NCBI GenBank assembly: GCA_050952935.1
Contig: JBMNLS010000002.1
Coordinates: forward strand, 1-64,000
Source of the DNA: UBA6115 sp050952935
GTDB lineage: Bacteria > Bacillota > Clostridia > Christensenellales > Aristaeellaceae
Length of the DNA: 64,000 bases
Direction: 5' to 3'
Part shown: in pieces, positions 34,203 through 42,896 of the stretch
Position numbering within the stretch: the first letter of the stretch is position 1
Layout of the letters: every line of letters begins with the position of its first letter
Translations under genes and position numbers: made by a program
Notes under the pieces: generated by a model
What the model was told of the DNA's origin: nothing
Database searches by the model: none
What the model saw: only the letters and a program-made list of their open reading frames with translations

Positions 34203-35159
34203 TTAGTCAGTCAATTGCTGAACCTGGTCGATCAGCAGGTTGATGTTGTCAACCACATTAATACCTGCGCTAGAAATATAGGAAATGGGCAGGTAAAGAA
34301 TTCGGCCTTCCTTAATGGCGGGGATGGCATTCCAATAGTCCGGATTGTTTGCAAAATCTTCTTCCATGCTCTTTTTCTGCTCTTCTCCGCTGGGCAGGGC
34401 CCCTACAGAAAAGACATAATCTGGGTTGTAGCTTAAAGCCACTTCCAAATCCAGAAGTACCAAAGGCGCTTGGGGGTCTTGATACACATTTTCAAACCCC
34501 AGCATATCCGCCATGCTACCCAGTGTCCCTGTGTTCGATTGAATGTAGTGAGAAGGCGGTGAGGATTGCAAAACCATTACCGTTTTTCCAGCATTTCTAG
34601 TTTTTTCTTCCGCCAAACGGGCTTCCAATTTGACAAACCGCTCCTGTATTTCTTTTCCAGTTTCCCCATGGGGATCAAAAGCATCAATGAGCGCTTCTGT
34701 TTGCGCTTTGATAGATTCGTAAGACACAGTATGACCCGCATCCACATAATAAGTGGGAATACCAGCAGTTTCCAAAATGGCGCCATAGGTATCTTTGGTA
34801 GTATAGCCCAGCAGCACCAAATCCGGCTGAAGGGCAACCACTGTTTCAACGTCAAAATTAGCGCCGTGCCCTATTTCAAAGTCGGCCTCAATGCGCTCTT
34901 GCAAGCTTTCAGGCCAAACCACCACCCGGCTTTTGGGAATCCCCACCAGGGGGACGCCCAGCTCGTGCAAAGCAAGCACAGGAGTTGCATGCAGGCACAC
35001 AACGCGCCGGGGCATGCTTTCAAGAATCAACCCTTCTTCAAAACCTTTTTCTTTCATGTTATCGGGGTATTCCAGCACAATTTGGTTTGCCTGAGCAAAA
35101 GCCTGCGCTGAAACAAACAGGCATAGGATAGCCATGGATACTAAAAGCATTTTTTTCAT
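34203..35159 (-). CDS. Periplasmic-binding-type ABC substrate-binding protein (iron/cobalamin class)
   Basis: 318 residues of the FepB/BtuF class: signal peptide MKKMLLVSMAILCLFVSAQAF, cleavage near AFA, then two Rossmann lobes joined by one helix, with PRRVVCLHATPVLALHELGV, ALQPDLVLLGY and SYNPDYVFSV. No lipobox Cys is positioned after the signal, so membrane attachment is unclear. The start at 35159 has AAGGAAGG. It is only 11 nt from the permease start. It is related to, but quite diverged from, the next upstream gene, so the two may bind different forms of the ligand. Confidence 0.88.
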   Translation of the reverse strand: MKKMLLVSMAILCLFVSAQAFAQANQIVLEYPDNMKEKGFEEGLILESMPRRVVCLHATPVLALHELGVPLVGIPKSRVVVWPESLQERIEADFEIGHGANFDVETVVALQPDLVLLGYTTKDTYGAILETAGIPTYYVDAGHTVSYESIKAQTEALIDAFDPHGETGKEIQERFVKLEARLAEEKTRNAGKTVMVLQSSPPSHYIQSNTGTLGSMADMLGFENVYQDPQAPLVLLDLEVALSYNPDYVFSVGALPSGEEQKKSMEEDFANNPDYWNAIPAIKEGRILYLPISYISSAGINVVDNINLLIDQVQQLTD

Positions 35160-35185
35160 CGTTTTTTCCTTCCTTTTTACTGACA

Positions 35186-36130
35186 TTACTGATTTTCTTC
35201 CAGCATATCCATCAACGTGTTCAGACTGTTGATGACATGAATTCCTTTGGAAGTAACAAACTCATTGGACAGGATGTTCATCCGGTTTTCATTGTAAGCG
35301 CTAAGCTGCTCCCACATGCTGGGATTCTCTTGGATGATGGTATCGTACTGGGTTTTTAGAACTGCCGCTTTGGGAGCTGTGGGAGAGACACAAAACAGCA
35401 CCTCTGGGTTGAGTGCAATCAATTGTTCAATATCAAGCGGGGCGGTGCGCGCCTCTACACCAATCAGGTTGTCCGAAAGGTTTTCATAGGGGAGCATGGC
35501 AAGCATACTTCCCAAATATCCATCAGAGGTTTGCTGATAAAAAGGAGCGACGCTAAAAAGAATCATCATCCGACGCTTGGGATAGGCTGCATTAACCCGC
35601 TGCGCTCTTCCCTCAACATTGGCAAAAGCCTCTTTAATTTCTGATACAACGTCATCACCGCCAAAAGCGGCGCTGATTGCCAGCGCCTCCTCCTTTACCT
35701 CTTCATAGGTAACAGAAGGGCCTTCGCTGGTGTAATACACAACTAAGCCTGCAGCCTGCAGCAAATGGCCAAACTTCTCCTTTTGATGAATACCCAGAAT
35801 CACCAGATCAGGCGCTAGAGCGATAATACTTTCAGTATCCAGCGTATTCATCCCGGAATCAATTCTGGGTAATTCCTTTACCCAGTCCGGGTAATTCACA
35901 TCGCTGGATAGGGTCTTAGGAGCAGCGATGGGCTTCAGGCCACATCGAACCAGAATTTGTAAAGCAGAATTGGACAAGCAGACAATTCTTTCAGGTGTCT
36001 TCTCAAGGATGATGCCTTCTCCTTCAGTTTTCTGTAGCTTGGAAGGATAGGCGATTTCTATCTCAGATAAACCTGATGCCATGGGAAGCAACAAAAACAG
36101 AACCATAACAAGAGAGAGTTGTTTTTTCAT
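35186..36130 (-). CDS. Second ABC substrate-binding protein of the same operon
   Basis: 314 residues, FepB/BtuF class. The signal peptide MKKQLSLVMVLFLLLPMASG has no Cys. Conserved segments are TPERIVCLSNSALQILVRCGL, ALAPDLVILGIHQKEKFGHLLQAAG and ALNPEVLFCVSPTAPK. The start at 36130 has AAAGGTGG 5-6 nt upstream. It lies between the NifH-like gene and its paralogue. Two binding proteins per permease is unusual and suggests two ligands or a relay. Confidence 0.87.
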   Translation of the reverse strand: MKKQLSLVMVLFLLLPMASGLSEIEIAYPSKLQKTEGEGIILEKTPERIVCLSNSALQILVRCGLKPIAAPKTLSSDVNYPDWVKELPRIDSGMNTLDTESIIALAPDLVILGIHQKEKFGHLLQAAGLVVYYTSEGPSVTYEEVKEEALAISAAFGGDDVVSEIKEAFANVEGRAQRVNAAYPKRRMMILFSVAPFYQQTSDGYLGSMLAMLPYENLSDNLIGVEARTAPLDIEQLIALNPEVLFCVSPTAPKAAVLKTQYDTIIQENPSMWEQLSAYNENRMNILSNEFVTSKGIHVINSLNTLMDMLEENQ

Positions 36131-36163
36131 AAAATCCACCTTTCTTAAAAGAATCTGACCGCC

Positions 36164-36937
36164 TTAACAGGCTTCGCTTCGCTGCAGTACTTCGTCTGCA
36201 AGGGATTGGTATACATGACACATGGGAGAGTGTTGAGCAAACTCGAACACTGTTCCTCCCTGGTTTTCTGCAATCTGTATATCCCCGCTGCGGGGAATAT
36301 AGGCTACTACTTCTGTGCCAATTTCTTTAGCCGCCTGCCCTACCAGCGCCTCCTCATCCACTATGTTTTTCGCATTCAGCAAAATGCCACCGAGCTTTGC
36401 GTAGCCTCTCTTTTTGAAGTTATCAATGGCTTGGGCAATGTTATGAGCGGCATACAAGCTCATCATTTCACCAGAGGAAACAATGAATACTTCCCTGGCA
36501 TAGCCTTCCCGGATGGGCATTGCAAAACCGCCGCATACCACATCACCCAGCACATCGTAAATAACGATATCAGGTTTAAAATGCTGAAACGCTTCCAGTT
36601 CTTCCAACTTTTCAAAGGCTGAAATGATTCCTCTTCCAGCACAACCAACCCCAGGTCGAGGGCCACCCGCTTCCACACACAAAACTCCTGCATATCCTTC
36701 AAAAACAATGTCAGCAAGGGATAGTTCATCTCCTTTTTCCCGCAATTGTTCAAGCACAGTAGGGATACGCTTTCCTTTCATCAGGTTTTTGGTTGAATCA
36801 GCCTTGGGGTCGCAGCCAATTTGCATAACCCTGTAGCCCATCTTTGCCAAAGCGGCGGATAGATTTGAAGTAGTGGTAGATTTTCCGATCCCTCCTTTCC
36901 CGTAGATCGCAATTTTTCTCATCCCTTTTTTAGTCAT
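36164..36937 (-). CDS. Nitrogenase-iron-protein-like ATPase (NifH/CfbC family), orphan
   Basis: 257 residues with the complete Fe-protein signature: P-loop YGKGGIGKSTTTSNL (about 12-26), GCDPKADST switch, GVGCAGRGII with Cys99 and DVLGDVVCGGFAMPIR with Cys135, the two Cys that hold a [4Fe-4S] cluster between subunits. Such proteins deliver ATP-gated electrons to a NifDK-type partner (nitrogenase, BchNB, CfbD, methylthio-alkane reductase), yet no partner is in the window. It heads an operon with two binding proteins and a permease under a DtxR-type operator. An AGGAGG lies 15-16 nt before the ATG chosen; an ATG at 36922 is an alternative. Confidence 0.88.
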   Translation of the reverse strand: MTKKGMRKIAIYGKGGIGKSTTTSNLSAALAKMGYRVMQIGCDPKADSTKNLMKGKRIPTVLEQLREKGDELSLADIVFEGYAGVLCVEAGGPRPGVGCAGRGIISAFEKLEELEAFQHFKPDIVIYDVLGDVVCGGFAMPIREGYAREVFIVSSGEMMSLYAAHNIAQAIDNFKKRGYAKLGGILLNAKNIVDEEALVGQAAKEIGTEVVAYIPRSGDIQIAENQGGTVFEFAQHSPMCHVYQSLADEVLQRSEAC

Positions 36938-36974
36938 AATGAGATTTGCGTTACCTCCTTCTGTTGACAAACGA

Positions 36975-37031
36975 GGTTAGTGTTTTCTAACCCTCTTTGG
37001 TTAGAATATTCTAACCAAAGAGGGTTGTCAA
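36975..37031 (-). promoter_or_regulatory. Promoter and double DtxR-type operator of the NifH-like operon
   Basis: Reading leftward, TTGACA (37026-37031), a 17-bp spacer and TATTCT (37003-37008) make a good sigma-A promoter. GGTTAGAATATTCTAACC (36999-37016) is a perfect palindrome covering the -10, itself the core of a 34-bp palindrome; a second site GGTTAG-N6-CTAACC lies at 36975-36992 over the start region. Metal-bound DtxR-family repressors act this way. Confidence 0.8.
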
Positions 37032-37253
37032 GTGTCTTCTTTGTCTTGGTTTGGACAAGCATATGCAAATATATGGAAAATAAAGATATGCTATTGATAT
37101 GGGTTTGTCATGTGCAATAACATTTCTCTCTCTTTTGAGTGTTTTTGAAAAGGCTTTATATTATTGTGAGAAATGAAAAGAAGCCATGTCGCCCGTTTTT
37201 CGGCATATGGCATCATTTGCATTTTACAGCAGCCTTGTCAGATTATGGATTTA

Positions 37254-37580
37254 TTACAGTTTTTCCGTCTTAAAATCATGATTAAAACTCTTATTGTTCT
37301 TTTTCTTTGGATTCGCCGGGAACCAACCCTTCTGCACACGCTTCTCCTGTTCAAAAAGCTCCAGAATACCCCACCAACTGCTCATGCCGATCACCGCCAG
37401 CGCAGAGGAGAGCACCACATGCTCAACCATCACAGAAATGGCCAACAGGATGATTCCTACGATCAGAAACGCCGGCCAACATGACTTGGAAAAATGATAT
37501 TCTGCCTTGATAACGATCGGATGAAACATGCCGATGGACAAAAAAGAAATAATGCCAATGATAATTCCGGTCAAATGCAT
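37254..37580 (-). CDS. DUF4491 family membrane protein
   Basis: 108 residues with three transmembrane helices: LTGIIIGIISFLSIGMFHPIVIKAEY, a second at about 34-50, a third at about 55-72, then the conserved WWGILELFEQEKRVQKGWFPANPKKK end. This matches DUF4491, of unknown function, common in gut Bacillota. The ATG at 37580 has AAAGGGAG 8 nt upstream. It lies 264 bp downstream of the methyltransferase operon; that gap (37581-37843) shows no open frame or terminator I can support. Confidence 0.82.
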   Translation of the reverse strand: MHLTGIIIGIISFLSIGMFHPIVIKAEYHFSKSCWPAFLIVGIILLAISVMVEHVVLSSALAVIGMSSWWGILELFEQEKRVQKGWFPANPKKKNNKSFNHDFKTEKL

Positions 37581-37843
37581 AAATCAATCTCCCTTTAGGA
37601 CATAAAATAAATGTGCGTAAGCAATGAGCTCGGTAAGGCCATCCTGCTAAAACATAAGCCGCTTTGCCACTATACACCCATACCCTGCTTGTAGCAACCA
37701 TTTTGCCATTAAACATGACGAATAATCATAATCATTTAATCATTTGAGGCATCTATAGCATGGCAATGCTGGAACACTCCTTATTCTCCCAAAAAATACC
37801 GCATAAGTACTCGTTTGGCATGGAAATGTGTTCTTGCGGAGAG

Positions 37844-38524
37844 CTATTTTTTGCGGCAGACAAACCAGGCAATGGCTTTGACATGGTTTAGCTCCACCTG
37901 ACTGTACATGCTTTGAAGCCGTGTATGCAGGCTGTCCATGGTTTCATAAGGAGGGGTGAAGAATTTCAGCGGCTGATAAAGACGGCGAATAAACCAGTCC
38001 GTCCGCTTACAGCGGCCCGTCACATAAAAGCAGCCGCAAAACACCCCGCCGCTTTTCAGCACTCGAAAGGTCTCTTGATATGCCGCACCTTTGTTCGGGA
38101 AAGCATGAAAGCCATTGAGCGACAGAACAACATCAAAACTGCCATCTTCAAAGGGCAACGCGCCAACGTCTCCCTGTTGGAAAGCAACATTTTCAAGTTT
38201 CATTCGCTCCGCCTTTTTCTGCGCCTGTGCCATCATATCCGGCGAGTAGTCCAGGCAGGTAATCCGGGCTTTCGGCATAGTTTGATAGACAGGAATTGTC
38301 AGTACGCCTGTTCCCACGGGAACTTCCAGCAGACGCCCTGAAAAGCCCTCAGGGATGCCGGAAAGGGCCTGCGCCTGGTATTCTGCGCTGTCCTTAGCAT
38401 TCATGCCCCAAACCAGCCTGCTAACCGCCTTGCCCAGCAATGTGGAGCAGGTGATCATGCCGTCATAAAAGCTGTTGCTGCCGGTAAGCCGGTATGCGCT
38501 GCGAATTCTCTCTTTTCGTTCCAT
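37844..38524 (-). CDS. Class I SAM methyltransferase (last gene of the biosynthetic operon)
   Basis: 226 residues of the ubiE/Methyltransf_11 type: LLEVPVGTGVLTIPVYQ (motif I, with a Val-Pro in place of the usual Gly-x-Gly start), ITCLDYSPDMMAQAQKK, VAFQQGDVGALPFEDGSFDVVLSLNGFHAFP and LKSGGVFCGCFYVTGR. It probably methylates a small molecule. GGAGG lies 6 nt before the ATG. It lies 37 nt downstream of the hydrolase gene and completes a seven-gene leftward run. The substrate is unknown. Confidence 0.82.
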   Translation of the reverse strand: MERKERIRSAYRLTGSNSFYDGMITCSTLLGKAVSRLVWGMNAKDSAEYQAQALSGIPEGFSGRLLEVPVGTGVLTIPVYQTMPKARITCLDYSPDMMAQAQKKAERMKLENVAFQQGDVGALPFEDGSFDVVLSLNGFHAFPNKGAAYQETFRVLKSGGVFCGCFYVTGRCKRTDWFIRRLYQPLKFFTPPYETMDSLHTRLQSMYSQVELNHVKAIAWFVCRKK

Positions 38525-38560
38525 GTTTCCCTCCGAATAAAAACTGGTGCATTGGAATTT

Positions 38561-39334
38561 TCACACATTCCAAAATCTCAAAATCTCCTGATGAAAGCGT
38601 TCCGGAAACATCATCACAAGTTCCGCATGCTGCAATCCCTTAAATTCTTTTTGAATAATTTGGGGAAATGCTTTCTTTGCATAGGCAATGTTATTTTTCC
38701 TTGCTCTTTTTTCTTCTTCTCCATACCAGTATTCCATCTCTGTATTCACTGTCGGAATAGAATCTGGCATCGGATAATTATTAGCTGACCAGAAAACATT
38801 GTAGATTGTTTTGCCGGAATAATGATATTTTCCAAATTCAAATAACTTTTGATAATGCTCTTGCGAATCTTCTCCTTCTGGTGTCCATCGTTCTGGAGGC
38901 ATCAGCATTTTCATCAGCCTTAATGATTTGAAAGCGATTCTGAGCAACAAATAATCCTTTACAGCAATTATTCGACACACCCATTTCGGATAGGGATACG
39001 GTGTGATACCGGCATCGACGATGGCTTTTTTTACCGGCATTGCTTGGTGTGCCAGCATATACATGACGCTTGCCCCGCCCATAGAAATACCATATGCCAT
39101 ATCCAAAGAGCGAATGCCTCTCCCATGCAGATAGGAAATGGCCTGCTCGACATTCTTTTCTATCGAAACAAAATCTGTTCCCATCTCATCATGTCCATCG
39201 GAGATAAAAAGGAAAACATGAAAGTCTTTCGATATTGCTTCTGCTGAATGTTTAAATACCCACCAAGGTTCCGCGGTACACTGAAACATCAGCAAAGTTT
39301 TAACATTGTTTTTACCGAATTCGTATACCTTCAC
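38561..39334 (-). CDS. Alpha/beta hydrolase
   Basis: 257 residues, alpha/beta hydrolase fold: TLLMFQCTAEPWWVF (oxyanion region), MAYGISMGGASVMYMLA with the nucleophile elbow GISMGG (Ser), KKAIVDAGI, and LQHAELVMMFPERFHQEILRF with a plausible catalytic His. The GTG at 39334 has AAAGGAAG 8 nt upstream and fits better than the ATG at 39430, which would lie deep inside the preceding gene. It overlaps that gene by 23 nt. An esterase, thioesterase or acyltransferase role is possible. Confidence 0.75.
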   Translation of the reverse strand: MKVYEFGKNNVKTLLMFQCTAEPWWVFKHSAEAISKDFHVFLFISDGHDEMGTDFVSIEKNVEQAISYLHGRGIRSLDMAYGISMGGASVMYMLAHQAMPVKKAIVDAGITPYPYPKWVCRIIAVKDYLLLRIAFKSLRLMKMLMPPERWTPEGEDSQEHYQKLFEFGKYHYSGKTIYNVFWSANNYPMPDSIPTVNTEMEYWYGEEEKRARKNNIAYAKKAFPQIIQKEFKGLQHAELVMMFPERFHQEILRFWNV

Positions 39335-40202
39335 GATGATGCTTCCTTTGCATGTTTCGATTGGCTTTTTCTGCATTCTCTTTTGTGTCGTCAGATTCAT
39401 CGTAGCCGTCATAGGGAGCAACGGGATCATAGGCTGTTTTGGAAAAAGGTGAACAGATCTTGTCTATGTGTGCGAAAGCAAAGTCCAAATCGTCAGTGTA
39501 TCCCGTATGTCCTGTTATGACTTTTATATTCCTCTGTTTTCCCTTTATGATTCTTTTTAACCGGGCAAGGGATTGTAGCGATAGCTTGTTATCTTCAGCC
39601 AGAACGCTTAAAAAACTATAACCGCCATCTATTCCAAGCCAAATTGTATCGCCCGTAAACAGATACCTGTCATCAACCAGATAGACCATATGCCCCCATG
39701 TATGGCCAGGAACAAGTATGCACTCCACTTTGATATCATATATGTAAAAAACCTGACCGTCTTTTAAAAGTATTTTCTTATTGTCTGTTTTTACTTTGGG
39801 AAGCCTGTACAAACCCCGGAAAACTTTTCTGCGCACTTCGCCTGTAAGATATCTATTTTCTATTTCACCAAGATAGAGCGTTGCATGCTTAAATAAAAGC
39901 GCACTTTCTCTTTCCACTGCTCCCATGTGGTCAGTATCTTGATGTGTAATAAAAATATGTTTGATCTCTTTGGGATTTAGACAGAGCCACGACATTTTCT
40001 CTTCCAATCGATCATAATTGTAGCCAGCATCAATCATAATGGTGTTTCCATTTTTCGTATAAAAGAAAATATTGGCAACCCATTCCCTAAGGGAAGCCAC
40101 ATGTTCATCAATAAACCCGGTATTTAGAGGTTTAAAAATCCCCTTTCCTCTAAACATCCTGCTCATGATTTTCTTTTGTAAATTGGCAGCTTTTTTTGAC
40201 AC
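39312..40202 (-). CDS. Metallo-beta-lactamase-fold hydrolase
   Basis: 296 residues with the MBL metal motif HIFITHQDTDHMGAVE (HxDxDH), IMIDAGYNYDRL, LVPGHTWGHMVYLVDDRYLFTGDTIW (second His and Asp ligands) and VITGHTGYTDD (last His). It should bind two Zn or Fe ions and hydrolyse esters, lactones or thioesters. The start is GTG at 40202 with GAGG 8 nt upstream. The last 40 residues are polar and unstructured and overlap the next gene. Confidence 0.85.
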   Translation of the reverse strand: MSKKAANLQKKIMSRMFRGKGIFKPLNTGFIDEHVASLREWVANIFFYTKNGNTIMIDAGYNYDRLEEKMSWLCLNPKEIKHIFITHQDTDHMGAVERESALLFKHATLYLGEIENRYLTGEVRRKVFRGLYRLPKVKTDNKKILLKDGQVFYIYDIKVECILVPGHTWGHMVYLVDDRYLFTGDTIWLGIDGGYSFLSVLAEDNKLSLQSLARLKRIIKGKQRNIKVITGHTGYTDDLDFAFAHIDKICSPFSKTAYDPVAPYDGYDESDDTKENAEKANRNMQRKHHREGIRIR

Positions 40203-40346
40203 GCTTTTTCCTCTTTTACCCTTTGATCTTTAAATCCTTTTTAATGCTTCATATGTGAGTAGCTTTAATTTTTACAAAGGTGGTAATAATAACAGCAGAA
40301 GCCAACTTTTCACCCTCGCCTCCGTGTCAATTTTGTCATCTGATTT

Positions 40347-41180
40347 CTATCCAAAAACCATTCGATTGATGGACATTTTCATTGCCTTATCACCGATGCT
40401 TGCAAGAAAACGATGCAGAAAATGAATACCCGGACTTTTCATATCGTAGTACCCTAACATATATCCTTTTGAGGTGACTTTTATGTTTTCTGACCAGTTC
40501 AAGTCATTCGGTGGATTGTTTGCATAAAAATACCCATCCACATCGCTAATGCCCATATTTCTCAAAGTTTTTGACATCATTAACTTTAAACCAAGCTTTC
40601 CTACACTGTCAAAAACCAAGCATCCACTTGGATATCTTTTTGAAAGTTCCAACACCAAGGACTTTACTTCTTCCTTTTTAAAATAATGAAACACTCCTGC
40701 GGCAAAGAAAATAACCCCGTTGGAACCGTCCACTTCATCCATCCACGAATAATCTTTTAAGTTGCAAGAGATATTCGTTTCTCTCTCGTGCTTACAAATT
40801 AATTGCTCACGAACAGATATAACATCCGGAAAATCAACATTGACCATGTTGCATAAGCCATTATCGCAAGCTTTTCCTGTTTCATCCAAGCCGCAGCCAA
40901 GATTGACAACAGTCGCTTTTGGGTATTTTTCTAAATACGCTTTAATCTCCCATATCATATCAAGCTGCCGCATAGCCGCTTCAAGAGCGCCGAATTCATA
41001 CAAGAAAGAGTTTTTCTTTTTCTCTAATTCCGAAAAATCATAATCCAACCTATCACATATTTTCTCTGCGTAAACATCCTTATAGAGTTCAGGGAATTTT
41101 TCGGAACACATTTTTCTCCCAAATAAAGGAACGATAAGCGTTTCCTGAACGGTGTTTTTATCTATTTTAACTTTTTCCAT
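40347..41180 (-). CDS. LCM/TcmP-type O-methyltransferase
   Basis: 277 residues of the leucine-carboxyl-methyltransferase-like family (PF04072/TcmP): PLFGRKMCSEKFPELYKD, AMRQLDMIWEIKAYLEKYPKATVVNLGCGLDET (SAM site NLGCGLD), NVDFPDVISVREQ and FFAAGVFHYFKKEEVKSLV. Members methylate carboxylates or phenols in secondary metabolism. It starts at the ATG at 41180 and lies 42 nt after the DUF6796-like gene. The 145-bp gap to the MBL gene contains no clear feature. Confidence 0.83.
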   Translation of the reverse strand: MEKVKIDKNTVQETLIVPLFGRKMCSEKFPELYKDVYAEKICDRLDYDFSELEKKKNSFLYEFGALEAAMRQLDMIWEIKAYLEKYPKATVVNLGCGLDETGKACDNGLCNMVNVDFPDVISVREQLICKHERETNISCNLKDYSWMDEVDGSNGVIFFAAGVFHYFKKEEVKSLVLELSKRYPSGCLVFDSVGKLGLKLMMSKTLRNMGISDVDGYFYANNPPNDLNWSENIKVTSKGYMLGYYDMKSPGIHFLHRFLASIGDKAMKMSINRMVFG

Positions 41181-41221
41181 AAATGTTTACCTTCCTTATG
41201 GTTTTTGAGTTCACATCGTTA

Positions 41222-41947
41222 TTATACAGAGAGTTTTCCCCAGTTTTCTTTGGCCCTACCCAGCATCAACAGGGACCCTCCCAATGTCCAAATATTACCC
41301 AAGGTGAGGGCGCCAACCATGATGGCATTTGCTATTGCATGGTTGCCAAAAACGCTAACAAGGCTGAAAAACAATCCCCCCACCGGTATGGAAAACACCC
41401 AGCACCAGCGCGGATAAGGGCTGGAAGCTCCGGCAATGGCTCTTATATGAGCATAAGTCTGTATAATCCAAAATACAAAAAATGCGATATAAAAGGGTAA
41501 GGAAAAATAACATACAAATTTTACAGAAGCGGCCAGAGCGGTCTCAGGGCTAACTGCTGACATATACTTATAAAAAAAGGCAGAAGCCAAAGATGACATG
41601 TGAACACCGGGGCCGCCCAAAACCAAAAGACCCAGCAGACCCACACCAAACAACTTAGAATACCGCCGAGAATAAGGCCTGATCAACTTGCAGATGCCCA
41701 AATGTCCAAAGACAGAAACAGGCGCGCCAACCAATCCCAACATAGCCGACCAGAATATCCTGCTGTCAGGCATTGCAAGGTACGGAGAAACCATTCCCTC
41801 TATCCCAGTTAGGCTTGTATCCCGAACACCCCAGCCTGCAAGCAAGTCGCCCGTAAGATTAATAAAGGCGCCTATTAACCCTATCTTCATCAAGAGACTT
41901 ACTCTGTCCCAGTTGATGTCTTCCCTTAATCTGATTTTTTCTTTCAT
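41222..41947 (-). CDS. Polytopic membrane protein (DUF6796-like)
   Basis: 241 residues with about six or seven transmembrane helices. The opening RLREDINWDRVSLLMKIG, GDLLAGWGVRDTSLTGIEGMVSPYLAMPDSRIFWSAMLGLVG and GGPGVHMSSLASAFF match, from memory, DUF6796, a family of unknown function. The position inside the biosynthetic operon suggests export, or lipid-phase processing of the product. The start at 41947 has GAGG 6 nt upstream; an ATG at 41959 is less well placed. Confidence 0.72.
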   Translation of the reverse strand: MKEKIRLREDINWDRVSLLMKIGLIGAFINLTGDLLAGWGVRDTSLTGIEGMVSPYLAMPDSRIFWSAMLGLVGAPVSVFGHLGICKLIRPYSRRYSKLFGVGLLGLLVLGGPGVHMSSLASAFFYKYMSAVSPETALAASVKFVCYFSLPFYIAFFVFWIIQTYAHIRAIAGASSPYPRWCWVFSIPVGGLFFSLVSVFGNHAIANAIMVGALTLGNIWTLGGSLLMLGRAKENWGKLSV

Positions 41948-41963
41948 ATCTATCCTCATTTCT

Positions 41964-42896
41964 CTAAAGGCTGTTTATTAGGCCTGCATATTCGTCATAG
42001 GTTCTTTTGGATGCTCTGTTTATCCTGACAGCCCCATAGCAGTGGGGCATGCCTGGTTCTATATGAATCTTGTAATCTGTCCCCGCCCTTTCCAGAGATT
42101 GCTGATAGATGGGAGCTGCATAAACCAGACTTTCTTTCTCACCAAAGTACAGAAATATCTTTCCGGCGTTCCGGAAATCTCCATGAGCAGTATGAATAAG
42201 CCAGTCCTCCAGGTCTTGTCCACCTCGGTTGATTTGCCCATAGGCTTCTATCAGGTCTACAGGAATATAAGGATCTATCCCCCGGCAGGCTTCAAGGCTT
42301 TCCCTTTCAGCCTGGTTTGCCGGCACATGGCCGGGAGACAGCCCGATGGTCAGGGCTGGCATAGGAAGTTTTTCTTTATAATAATTGTTCCAGGAAATTA
42401 TGGTCATGGCAGCCGTGCCCCCGAAAGATAAGCCTATCACGGCCACTTTTTCATGTTCGTAATCATGTAGCATGGCGCGATAGGTTTCAAAGATCATGCG
42501 GAATGTTTCATTGACAGGATGTTGGGTGGTAGGGGGATAGAATGGATAATAAATTTCAGCGTCTATCCGCTTTAAGAGTTTCCTGGCAAGAACAAGCTGG
42601 GACTGGTAATAATTATAGACCCCTCCTCCACCGCCAATGTAAAGAATCGCTCTCTTGGGAAGTTGTCCCTTCTTTTTCATCCGTAAGCAGTGGTAAGACC
42701 CGATTTTTGTGTGAATTATTAAGTCTTTATAGATGATGCCTCGCCTGTTTCTTGGCAGCTTAAAAACTTGGCGCTCATTATGCTTTTTGGCATGGGCCTG
42801 AATCTCATCCACCTTCACAGCCAGTGGGTATAAATAATAAGCCAACCATAAAGCTCCCATAATGATTTTGTTGCTGAGTTTCATGGGCAATATCAC
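41964..42896 (-). CDS. Alpha/beta hydrolase, HSL/esterase-like, membrane-anchored
   Basis: 310 residues. An N-terminal hydrophobic helix (about 10-27) may anchor it. AILYIGGGGGVYNYYQSQ is the oxyanion loop of hormone-sensitive-lipase-type enzymes, VAVIGLSFGGTAAMTI holds the nucleophile Ser (GLSFGG), KIFLYFGEKESLVYAAPIY the acid and EPGMPHCYGAV the His. So it is likely an active esterase. The GTG at 42896 overlaps the previous stop by 4 nt; an ATG at 42884 is an alternative. It is cytoplasmic or membrane-associated, with unknown substrate. Confidence 0.82.
   Translation of the reverse strand: MILPMKLSNKIIMGALWLAYYLYPLAVKVDEIQAHAKKHNERQVFKLPRNRRGIIYKDLIIHTKIGSYHCLRMKKKGQLPKRAILYIGGGGGVYNYYQSQLVLARKLLKRIDAEIYYPFYPPTTQHPVNETFRMIFETYRAMLHDYEHEKVAVIGLSFGGTAAMTIISWNNYYKEKLPMPALTIGLSPGHVPANQAERESLEACRGIDPYIPVDLIEAYGQINRGGQDLEDWLIHTAHGDFRNAGKIFLYFGEKESLVYAAPIYQQSLERAGTDYKIHIEPGMPHCYGAVRINRASKRTYDEYAGLINSL

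Noticed and set aside
37173..37484. Rightward 103-codon open frame
   Set aside because: Largely antisense to the well supported DUF4491 gene, low-complexity, no ribosome binding site.
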